Assembly (NCBI GenBank): GCA_030616165.1
Contig: JAUWXV010000033.1
Coordinates: 1-22,425 of the forward strand
Length of the DNA: 22,425 nt
From: a bacterium
GTDB lineage: Bacteria > SM23-31 > JAUVVT01
Direction: 5' to 3'
The notes under the pieces are model-generated. The model made no database searches and had not been told where the DNA came from. It saw only the letters and a program-made list of their open reading frames with translations. The translations under genes and the position numbers were made by a program. Positions 1-6,117 of the stretch are shown here, in pieces (positions within the stretch are counted from its first letter, which is position 1; each line of letters starts with the position of its first letter).

Positions 1-95
1 TAACACAGATTGCTTTGCTCTACTGATGAATCAAGGGTTGCTAGTGCCTTATTAAATAATAAATGACATAAAATCAACTTTTACTTTATACAGAA

Positions 96-173
96 GGACA
101 GGACAATGTCCTGTCCCTACAATATATTTAATCATAAATGATTATTATGTAGGGACAGAACAGCGTTCTGTCC
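96..173. repeat. Paired REP-like palindromes with GTAG feet, facing each other
   Basis: Two hairpins lie in opposite orientation. Copy 1 has a perfect 9-bp stem, 96-104 with 108-116, a 3-nt loop, and CTAC at 117-120 (GTAG on the minus strand). Copy 2 has GTAG at 149-152 and a perfect 9-bp stem, 153-161 with 165-173, also with a 3-nt loop. The stems differ by a compensated G-C to A-T pair, so both stay fully paired. An AT-rich spacer of 28 nt separates them. A GTAG at the foot of a short hairpin, repeated in inverted pairs, is the known layout of REP/BIME elements mobilised by RAYT (Y1-type) transposases. No such transposase lies in the window. Confidence 0.7.
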
Positions 174-262
174 GTTAACATATCTTTGAAAATTATACAA
201 ATATAAAAATTAAGGAACTTTTTTTATTTTCTAATTAAAAAAATGCTTAACTCCAGTCAAAT

Positions 263-285
263 TTTTTTGTAAAAATTACAAAAAA
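263..285. promoter_or_regulatory. Perfect dyad upstream of the NifU-like gene (candidate operator)
   Basis: Bases 263-272 and 276-285 form a perfect 10-bp inverted repeat around AAA, with core TTGTAA-N3-TTACAA. It ends 94 bp before the start codon. Neither strand has a U-run directly after the stem, so a protein-binding site is as likely as a terminator. A second dyad, ATGTTA-TT-TAACAT, follows at 292-305. Which regulator would bind is unknown. Confidence 0.35.
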
Positions 286-378
286 GAACATATGTTATTT
301 AACATGGCACCAGATTTAGATTTTTCTTTTTTTGTATTAAAATTGAGCAGAACAAATTTCCAGGTGAGGTGATAAAAA

Positions 379-771
379 ATGATATATAGTGATAAAGTAA
401 TGGACCATTTCAACAATCCAAGAAATATCGGCGAAATCCCGGACGCAGATGGAGTCGGACTTGTCGGGAATCCTGTCTGCGGTGATGTTATGAAAATTAT
501 GATAAAAGTCAATAAAGAAACCGAAATTATTGAAGATATTAAATTTAAAACATTCGGATGTGGGGCTGCTGTTGCCACAAGTTCAATGGTTACAGAAATG
601 ATTAAAGGGAAAGGTTTAACCCTCGATGAGGCATTAAAAATTAGCAACAAAAAGGTAGCCGAAGCCCTCGATGGGCTTCCTCCGGTAAAAATGCACTGTT
701 CTGTTCTCGCCGAAGAGGGTCTGAAGGCTGCTATTGAAGACTATAGAAAAAAAAATGAAAAAAATATTTAA
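379..771 (+). CDS. Fe-S cluster assembly scaffold, NifU/IscU type
   Basis: The 130-aa protein is a single IscU/NifU-N domain, on which [2Fe-2S]/[4Fe-4S] clusters are built in the cytoplasm before transfer to apo-proteins. All three scaffold cysteines are present: Cys34 in NPVCGD with the usual Asp36, Cys61 in FGCGAA, and Cys107 in the motif LPPVKMHCS (100-108). That motif carries the LPPVK segment bound by HscA-type chaperones in classical IscU. The start is certain, from the typical N-terminus MIYSDKVMDHF and a strong Shine-Dalgarno at 363-372. No cysteine desulfurase (IscS/NifS) lies beside it, so its sulfur donor must be elsewhere or just left of the window. It is the only clear plus-strand gene here. 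Naming it nifU or iscU is a matter of subfamily that cannot be settled by eye. Confidence 0.93.
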   Translation: MIYSDKVMDHFNNPRNIGEIPDADGVGLVGNPVCGDVMKIMIKVNKETEIIEDIKFKTFGCGAAVATSSMVTEMIKGKGLTLDEALKISNKKVAEALDGLPPVKMHCSVLAEEGLKAAIEDYRKKNEKNI

Positions 772-817
772 TAGAAGAGACTTTTTAGGGTTATCTTTAT
801 TTGTATTTGACTTTTAG
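755..817 (+). pseudogene. Possible stump of a Tat-exported protein gene (signal peptide only)
   Basis: An ATG at 755, overlapping the end of the NifU-like gene in another frame, opens a 20-codon frame that stops at 815-817. It reads MKKIFNRRDFLGLSLFVFDF. The NRRDFLGLS segment fits the twin-arginine consensus (S/T-R-R-x-F-L-K), with a basic n-region before it and a short hydrophobic stretch after. None of the three plus-strand frames continues as coding downstream to 913. I read this as the 5' remnant of a gene once translationally coupled to the scaffold gene and then deleted. A chance match in AT-rich sequence is possible, since the hydrophobic part is short. Confidence 0.4.
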
Positions 818-913
818 AATCCTACATAAAATTAATATGGGTTTCCTGGGAGAATTAACAATTATTAACGGAAATTAGAATTATTAAGATTAGTTCCAAT
901 CAAATTACGTTTA

Positions 914-1204
914 TTATTGTTCAACTCTGCTTACTTCAAATATCACTGTTCCACCACCAGTGTATTCATGAGGGTCCAAGCATTGGAGAAATAACTTTGT
1001 TTTATCCTCGACTCCTGCCAAACCCCATTCCCCCGGTTCTGAAACTTTAAGAACATTATAATATGGTAGTAAGGATGTAAGAGAATGCATACAAATAGGT
1101 ATTTTTGAGACCAGTCTATACCCATCCTCAAGTTTAAAACTATCATTAATCTTATAAACAGAACAATTACCTTTGATTTCTTTAACCCGTATTATTAAAT
1201 CCAA
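914..1204 (-). CDS. TIGR04076-like small cysteine protein
   Basis: This 96-aa protein resembles the TIGR04076 family of small, mostly bacterial and archaeal proteins of unknown function. Features that match are the length near 95 aa, a conserved cysteine near residue 14 (NCSVY), a central cysteine before a hydrophobic run (ICMHSLTSLLPYYNVLK, Cys38), a third in QCLDPH (Cys74), and an ending of the form VIFEVSRV. The spaced cysteines hint at a redox or metal role, which is inference. The start is TTG (1202-1204), chosen because AAGGAGA at 1211-1217 sits 7 nt upstream and no ATG fits. It stands alone, convergent with the NifU-like gene. Confidence 0.7.
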   Translation of the reverse strand: MDLIIRVKEIKGNCSVYKINDSFKLEDGYRLVSKIPICMHSLTSLLPYYNVLKVSEPGEWGLAGVEDKTKLFLQCLDPHEYTGGGTVIFEVSRVEQ

Positions 1205-1210
1205 TTTATT

Positions 1211-1217
1211 TCTCCTT
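1211..1217 (-). promoter_or_regulatory. Shine-Dalgarno fixing a TTG start
   Basis: The minus strand reads AAGGAGA, 7 nt before the TTG at 1204-1202. There is no in-frame ATG at the N-terminus of the TIGR04076-like gene, so this site decides its start. Confidence 0.75.
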
Positions 1218-1293
1218 TAATTTCAGTGATTAATCTTATTACCTGTATCATTTAAATTAAAATAATAAAATTAGATTGTTGAAAATAGTATTT

Positions 1294-1418
1294 ATGAGTC
1301 AAGTTTAAAAAGGTTAAAACCGCGAATTTCGCTAATCAAAACTAATTGATTTTTATTAAATTGTGTAATATTAAATTAATGAAATTCGCGTAATCAGCGG
1401 TTTTTAGAGCGGACTCAT
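1294..1418. repeat. MITE-like nested inverted repeat
   Basis: There are three nested sets of inverted arms. The outermost is ATGAGTC (1294-1300) with GACTCAT (1412-1418). Next is AAAACCGC (1316-1323) with GCGGTTTT (1397-1404). The inner arms are CGCGAATTTC (1321-1330) with GAAATTCGCG (1381-1390), a perfect 10-bp match. The middle and inner arms overlap on the left side and are offset on the right, as if about 6-9 nt were lost from the left half. The centre is AT-only. It codes for nothing. A small non-autonomous mobile element or an old intergenic repeat is the likeliest reading. Confidence 0.5.
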
Positions 1419-1561
1419 TTATTATAAAAGTATAAAAATAATTAAAATTTAATTTATTTTTCGCGCAAACAAAATTTTCAAAGAGCCAAAATTTTTTACC
1501 TTTTTAATAATGGAGGAATGCTCAGAGGATTGAGAAGTAATGTATTACATGAATGGAATAA

Positions 1562-3529
1562 TTACTGAACCTTAATTACGATTAGAGTCAGGTCGTCGAT
1601 TTGATATGAGCCGGCGATATGAACTTTTATTTCTTTAATAATTTCATCAATGATAATTTTAGGGGGATTTTTCGCATTTTCCTTTATTATTTTCCTTAAA
1701 CGCCATTCCTCGAATGTTTCTTCTTCGCTGTTCATTGCTTCCGTCACACCGTCGGTATAAAAAATTATTTGATCGCCCGACTTGATTTCGATTTCCCGTT
1801 GTTTGTAAGTCACATTTTGCATCCAGCCGATGACTATTCCCCCTTCTTTTAACAATATTTCTGAATCACCTTTTCTTAATAATATCGGCGGATTATGCCC
1901 TGCATTACAGAAAGTAATCTTATTGTTTTTCGTATCAATCTCACTATAGAAGAATGTTATGTACTGATATTCATCAGTATTTTCATAAATAATATTATTA
2001 ATCCTTGTAACTATTTCCTTTATAGTCAAATTTTCTTTTGAAAGTGTTCGAAGGCACGCCTGAAGATTGGACATTAATAGGGAGGCAGGTATCCCTTTCC
2101 CGGATACATCCGCTATTGCCACTCCAAGCTTCTCCTCACTGAGTTTAATTAAGTCATAATAATCTCCACCAACCTCTTTGCAGGGTAAATTTAACGCTGC
2201 AACTTCAACGGCATAAAGAACCGGAACCTTTTTGGGAAGAAGTGTTTCCTGGATTCTTTTTGCAACAGCCAGTTCCTTCTCCAGTTCCTTTTTATCAAGA
2301 GAATCCTGGAAATAAAGAGCGTTTTCAATAGCCACAACAGCATGGTTTGCAAAGGCATTTAATATATAATCTTCATCCTCACTATATCCATAGTTATTAT
2401 TTTTTTTTGCATAAAGAATGCCAATGGTTCCTAATTTTGAAGATATAAGAGGAATTCCAATCAAAGAACCTTTTGAAATTCCAGAAATAAACAATTCTTT
2501 TTTTAGTTCATTCAGTATCAATGAAGATTTCGAACCGATTATTGTTCTGTTTAAAAAACCTTCAGGGTCAAGATTTACGAGAATTTTGTCTTCGGGCAGT
2601 AGATTTTTTGATGCCCCTATGGTAAATGGACTATTCTTATCTTTTTGAATAAGGAGCCAGATACTGTCGGAATTGGTGATATTATAAGTGTGGTTGACAA
2701 TTTCTTTGAGAAGTTTATCTATTTCCAGAACAGATGCGACGGAACTGCTCAATTGGTGCAGAGAAGAAAGCTGCTTAACCTTTTTATCGAAAATTCCGGC
2801 GCTGGGAAGGTGAAGCAAAATATTTATAAATGATAATACTGCATATAACAAAAAGAAGTACCAGGTGAGAATTTGGAGTGTACCCACAGAAAGGCTGAAA
2901 TAAGGAGCGATATTTTTTGTTGGAAAATTTAATCCAATACCCAAAAACACCATTACAAGTACCGAACAAATTAGGACAGTATATTTTTGTTTTCTGTTTA
3001 AGAAGGTCACCCAGGAACTTTTAAATGAATTAAGAAAAATTGATATATACGCCAAAATCCCGAAAACATTTCTCGGTTCACCGGTTAATATATCTTCAGG
3101 AATCTGCCCTGAAGAAAATCCTTTAAAATTTGTCCAGATGATATATACAATTGAGAGAAAGATAAGAATCTTGAAATTTAAAATGGTGACCCTTTTTCTG
3201 TGGAAAATAATAAGTTCATAAAGCATAACTATAATGACAATACATATTGCACCTATTAAAAGAGATACAAAACCGGACAGGATAAAGTTAAGGGGAGGAT
3301 TGTCAACAATGCCTTTTAAGTAATCACTTTCTCCTCGAGGAAACATAAAGCCCAAAAAAATAAAAATTAAAAAAAGAGATAAACCGCATAAAAAAAGTAT
3401 TTTTAATTTTACGAGGATGCTGGAGTCGGTAATGTATTTATTCTTTTTAATCAATGGGACTAAAGAGAGGAGAAAAAGGAATACTATAATTTCTTTTAGT
3501 ATTCCCAATGTTATGCTTGATATTAACAT
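1562..3529 (-). CDS. Membrane PP2C-type phosphatase (SpoIIE/RsbU family) with GAF domain
   Basis: The 655-aa protein has about seven hydrophobic segments (roughly residues 10-26, 43-63, 81-107, 118-134, 153-170, 183-201, 210-238). A GAF-like domain follows (about 265-402), then a charged helical linker holding AVAKRIQETLLP (421-432), which usually precedes this phosphatase type. The C-terminal SpoIIE domain (about 435-655) is intact. It has the metal-binding motifs EVGGDYYD (452-459), DVSGKG (474-479), CNAGHNPP (541-548), YTDGVTEAMN (591-600) and DDLTLIVIK (645-653). Enzymes of this class dephosphorylate STAS anti-sigma-factor antagonists. The STAS gene 229 bp upstream in the same direction is the obvious substrate, so this looks like the sensing arm of a partner switch. 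No anti-sigma kinase or sigma factor is in the window. The ATG at 3527-3529 lacks a clear Shine-Dalgarno, so the start is less certain. Confidence 0.92.
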   Translation of the reverse strand: MLISSITLGILKEIIVFLFLLSLVPLIKKNKYITDSSILVKLKILFLCGLSLFLIFIFLGFMFPRGESDYLKGIVDNPPLNFILSGFVSLLIGAICIVIIVMLYELIIFHRKRVTILNFKILIFLSIVYIIWTNFKGFSSGQIPEDILTGEPRNVFGILAYISIFLNSFKSSWVTFLNRKQKYTVLICSVLVMVFLGIGLNFPTKNIAPYFSLSVGTLQILTWYFFLLYAVLSFINILLHLPSAGIFDKKVKQLSSLHQLSSSVASVLEIDKLLKEIVNHTYNITNSDSIWLLIQKDKNSPFTIGASKNLLPEDKILVNLDPEGFLNRTIIGSKSSLILNELKKELFISGISKGSLIGIPLISSKLGTIGILYAKKNNNYGYSEDEDYILNAFANHAVVAIENALYFQDSLDKKELEKELAVAKRIQETLLPKKVPVLYAVEVAALNLPCKEVGGDYYDLIKLSEEKLGVAIADVSGKGIPASLLMSNLQACLRTLSKENLTIKEIVTRINNIIYENTDEYQYITFFYSEIDTKNNKITFCNAGHNPPILLRKGDSEILLKEGGIVIGWMQNVTYKQREIEIKSGDQIIFYTDGVTEAMNSEEETFEEWRLRKIIKENAKNPPKIIIDEIIKEIKVHIAGSYQIDDLTLIVIKVQ

Positions 3530-3665
3530 CGCGGACCATATTTTTAACCAATAAATTAACGAAACTTTGTTAAATTTCTACTAATTTACGAAGAGGTTTT
3601 AACATTTATAGTTCATCACGAATATTTGGGATAAATAAAAAACAGGTACAAATCATAATTATAAA

Positions 3666-3686
3666 ATATTACAAATACTGTAATAT
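3666..3686. promoter_or_regulatory. Inverted repeat between STAS and phosphatase genes
   Basis: ATATTACA (3666-3673) and TGTAATAT (3679-3686) form a perfect 8-bp dyad around a 5-nt centre. It lies 72 bp after the STAS stop and 137 bp before the phosphatase start. No U-run follows on the minus strand, so it looks more like an operator than a terminator. Its regulator is unknown. Confidence 0.35.
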
Positions 3687-3758
3687 ATATAATCCAATCT
3701 CAAAATTTAATATATTTTCTGAAATACATTTAAGTCTCGCAGATTACTTACTTTATTA

Positions 3759-4112
3759 TCATTTTTTAGATTCTTTTTTAAAGCTTGCCATTGCCCTATC
3801 AACAGTATCGTATGTCTTGAATATTGTCATTAATTGAGTAATCATCAAAAGACTATTAACCTTATCAGTTACATTGGCGAGTTTCAAGCCACCTCCCTTA
3901 TTTTTTATGGTTGTATAACTTGCCATCAATACACCTAAACCAGAACTATTCATCCATTTCACCTTTGAAAGATTAATAACTACCTTATTCAAATTGTCCG
4001 CTATTAAGCCTTTAATATGGTCGTGAAGCTGCTGTGTCTCGGGACCTCCCATCAATTTACCACTAATCTCCAATATTGCAACATCTCCTTCTATTTTTTC
4101 CTTTATCTTCAT
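3759..4112 (-). CDS. STAS-domain anti-sigma-factor antagonist (SpoIIAA/RsbV-like)
   Basis: The 117-aa protein is a stand-alone STAS domain. The phosphorylation loop reads WMNSSGLGVLMASY (53-66), with Ser56 aligning with the phospho-serine of RsbV/SpoIIAA. Asn55 stands where the classical Bacillus proteins have Asp. In the family, the unphosphorylated form captures an anti-sigma serine kinase and frees its partner. Phosphorylation turns it off and a SpoIIE-type phosphatase turns it back on. Such a phosphatase is encoded next downstream (1562-3529). The start is firm, with GGGAGGA at 4119-4125 six bases before the ATG. It could act on a sigma factor or on another target such as a response regulator, and the sequence does not say which. 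Confidence 0.92.
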   Translation of the reverse strand: MKIKEKIEGDVAILEISGKLMGGPETQQLHDHIKGLIADNLNKVVINLSKVKWMNSSGLGVLMASYTTIKNKGGGLKLANVTDKVNSLLMITQLMTIFKTYDTVDRAMASFKKESKK

Positions 4113-4233
4113 ATTCTATCCTCCCATTATTATGTGAAATTATTTTAAAGAATATTATTAAAAAATAAATAATAATATAAAAAAATACAATTAAAAAAAT
4201 TTAAAGTCAATACTATTACTAATATGTTAATTT

Positions 4234-5934
4234 TCAGACAGCCTTTCTCACCAAAGGTATAATTATTCTATCACCTGGTTTTACCCTACTTAATTTTTTT
4301 AAGTCATTGTATTTATAAATAAGCCATAACGGGACCCCATAAATCTGATAACATATATCCCATATATTTTCACCTTTTTTGATTCTATGTTCAATTATAC
4401 TCTCAATTTCGTAAATTCTAAAGAATTCTTCTTCAATCTTTTTATGATACCTTTTCCTCTGCTCTTCAAATATTTGAGAGTATTCATATTCCAAAGGTAT
4501 TTTGATTTTCTGATGAAGTTTTAAAGAATTAGAACTCCTCAAATTATTTGCTTTTTTAATGGAACTAACCGTTCTTTCTGACCACATTGAAAAATGCCAG
4601 ACTGTCTCTTCAGGATTAACATATATCCAGAAATAGTTTTCACTCTTTTCATCCTTATAAACAGAAAAATCAAGTTCGCTTAATTTTATATTTATTTCGG
4701 TTTTTATATCTATTTCTGGTTTTGATACAATATTATTATCTTTAACATCTTCATTTACTAAGGTTTTGAAATTATCTATATAAGCAATATATTTTTGACT
4801 TGGTAAATATATTAAAGTTCCCTTTGGAATATATCTTGCGTATGAAAATAATGATTTATTTATGTGAGGATTCAACTCTGCAAACTCTTCTTTTTTAATA
4901 TTAAATTTATCTAATACGCTATTTACCCGCGTATTAGAAGTTAATTTCATAGACTCGAATTCAACATCTTTTTCTATATTGATTTCACCAAAGTATTTCT
5001 GATAATTATTTTCCACCTCCAAAGCAGCAAGAAATTCAGGATAGAAATTCTTGGAAGCGAATCCAAACCTTCCTCTTTTATATTTTTCAATAATCACAGA
5101 AATATCATTGGTATTTAATATTCTCACCGCTCTTTTAATTCCATAAGTACCATAATTATGAGCAAGAATAGCAAGCGGCCAACTTTTCAATTCTTCATAA
5201 CTTTTCTTAAATAACTTTACAGCCGCTTTCGTGGAAGCAAATGGATCTTTTCTATTATCAATTGAGGAATTGATGCGAAGATACATTCTTCCTGTGGACC
5301 TTGTAAACTGCCAGATGCCAGCCGCACCATACTTTGACCTTGCATTTGTATTGAATGAAGATTCTATATGCGGAAGTGCAGAAATCTCAACAGGAACACC
5401 CTCCTCAATTAAAATCTCCTTTATTCTCTTTATATATCTTCCTCGAATAATTAAACCTTCAATAAATTTATCCCTCAATCCATCCTGGGCTCTAATATTT
5501 CTTTTTGCTCTGTAAAATTTATCCTTTTTATCGATTTTTTCGAACAACCCGAACACACGCTTCATATCCCCGGATAATTTTTCCCCTGAACCTTTATATT
5601 TTTCTAACTCTGAAATAATATTGATATATTTTTTCTTATAGTTTTCAATAATTTTTTCTTTTTGTTTGGAAGTGTATTTACCTCCTTTAAATTCCTTCTC
5701 CAAATCCACTATTTCATAAACAATATTCAAATTCTCACGGTCGTGTAAAACAACCTGGTCTTTACTATATTTGGTAAATATATCCTTCCAAAACTTAACA
5801 TTATCCACTAAAGAAGTCGGACATTTAAATATTCTCTCCTTTTCTTCAAAACTTTTACTCTCAGCCCAAATGGCAGTAAAGTAAAAAAGGAAAAGTACTA
5901 TAATAAGAATATTCTCTTTTCTTTTCATTTTCAA
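4234..5934 (-). CDS. Exported lytic transglycosylase (SLT/MltD-like) with LysM-type repeats
   Basis: The 566-aa protein starts with a signal peptide (hydrophobic about 9-23, possible cleavage after AIWA). A charged helical region follows, then a goose-lysozyme/SLT domain (about 155-310) with catalytic Glu191 in HIESSFN, GAAGIWQFTRSTGR (203-216), and LAHNYGTYGIKRA at about 257-269. Three C-terminal segments look like LysM modules: about 329-380, 432-481 and 514-561. The last (HRIKKGENIWDIC...VKPGDRIIIP) is the best preserved. The domain order is that of MltD-type murein transglycosylases, which cleave glycan strands in the periplasm. The start is TTG (5934) rather than the ATG two codons later, because AAGGAGA at 5941-5947 lies 7 nt from the TTG but 13 from the ATG. 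Confidence 0.88.
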   Translation of the reverse strand: MKMKRKENILIIVLFLFYFTAIWAESKSFEEKERIFKCPTSLVDNVKFWKDIFTKYSKDQVVLHDRENLNIVYEIVDLEKEFKGGKYTSKQKEKIIENYKKKYINIISELEKYKGSGEKLSGDMKRVFGLFEKIDKKDKFYRAKRNIRAQDGLRDKFIEGLIIRGRYIKRIKEILIEEGVPVEISALPHIESSFNTNARSKYGAAGIWQFTRSTGRMYLRINSSIDNRKDPFASTKAAVKLFKKSYEELKSWPLAILAHNYGTYGIKRAVRILNTNDISVIIEKYKRGRFGFASKNFYPEFLAALEVENNYQKYFGEINIEKDVEFESMKLTSNTRVNSVLDKFNIKKEEFAELNPHINKSLFSYARYIPKGTLIYLPSQKYIAYIDNFKTLVNEDVKDNNIVSKPEIDIKTEINIKLSELDFSVYKDEKSENYFWIYVNPEETVWHFSMWSERTVSSIKKANNLRSSNSLKLHQKIKIPLEYEYSQIFEEQRKRYHKKIEEEFFRIYEIESIIEHRIKKGENIWDICYQIYGVPLWLIYKYNDLKKLSRVKPGDRIIIPLVRKAV

Positions 5935-5940
5935 AATCTA

Positions 5941-5947
5941 TCTCCTT
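5941..5947 (-). promoter_or_regulatory. Shine-Dalgarno favouring a TTG start over a nearby ATG
   Basis: The minus strand reads AAGGAGA. The spacing is 7 nt to the TTG at 5934 and 13 nt to the ATG at 5928, which favours the TTG for the lytic transglycosylase gene. Confidence 0.65.
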
Positions 5948-6023
5948 CACTATTCGACATTTTGTTAAAAATAATTCCACTAAACCTCGATAAAACTAAA
6001 TGTTAATATAATAAAATAATAAA

Positions 6024-6053
6024 AAAAAACCTACAATAAAATGCAGGTTTTTT
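6024..6053 (-). terminator. Intrinsic terminator after the GWxTD gene
   Basis: On the minus strand a stem AAAAAACCTGCA / TGTAGGTTTTTT with one mismatch closes a 6-nt loop and runs into nine U residues. It lies about 65 bp past the GWxTD stop and before the lytic transglycosylase gene, separating the two transcripts. The flanking A and T runs could let it work on the plus strand too. Confidence 0.75.
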
Positions 6054-6066
6054 ATTTTTTTATAAA

Positions 6067-6093
6067 GTAGGGGTTCGAGGTGTCGAATCCCAC
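6067..6093. repeat. GTAG-footed palindrome downstream of the GWxTD gene
   Basis: GTAG (6067-6070) is followed by arms GGGTTCGA (6071-6078) and TCGAATCCC (6083-6091) around GGTG, with one bulged T. It has the same GTAGGG head and short-loop hairpin plan as the pair at 96-173, though the arm sequence differs. The GGTTCGA text recalls a tRNA T-arm, but no acceptor or anticodon parts are present. It sits between the stop codon at 6118 and the terminator. Confidence 0.45.
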
Positions 6094-6117
6094 AAAATCA
6101 CATCTATAATTCGGATT

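Larger units (their letters stand above)
1..378. other. Intergenic region upstream of the NifU-like gene
   Basis: No coding region is supported here. The stretch is AT-rich and holds a pair of GTAG-footed palindromes (96-173), a perfect 10-bp dyad (263-285) and a 14-bp dyad (292-305), all listed separately. A strong ribosome-binding site (AGGTGAGGTGAT, 363-372) closes the region six bases before the ATG at 379. Bases 1-90 show nothing recognisable. Confidence 0.7.
1205..1561. other. Intergenic region with an inverted-repeat element
   Basis: The 357 bp between the phosphatase stop and the TIGR04076-like start contain no supportable gene. The main structure is the MITE-like repeat at about 1294-1418. 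Bases 1421-1561 are AT-rich without a clear terminator for the phosphatase gene. Confidence 0.6.

Noticed and set aside
276-650. 124-aa minus-strand open frame
   Set aside because: It lies antisense to the well-supported Fe-S scaffold gene, has no family motif, and its composition is that of a shadow frame.
1518-1568. 16-codon plus-strand frame (MLRGLRSNVLHEWNNY) behind GGAGG
   Set aside because: The GGAGG is only one base from the ATG, the frame overlaps the phosphatase stop, and no homology is recognised.
6067-6093. tRNA T-arm-like text GGGTTCGA / TCGAATCCC
   Set aside because: No acceptor stem, anticodon arm or CCA-end context surrounds it; it is better read as a palindrome.
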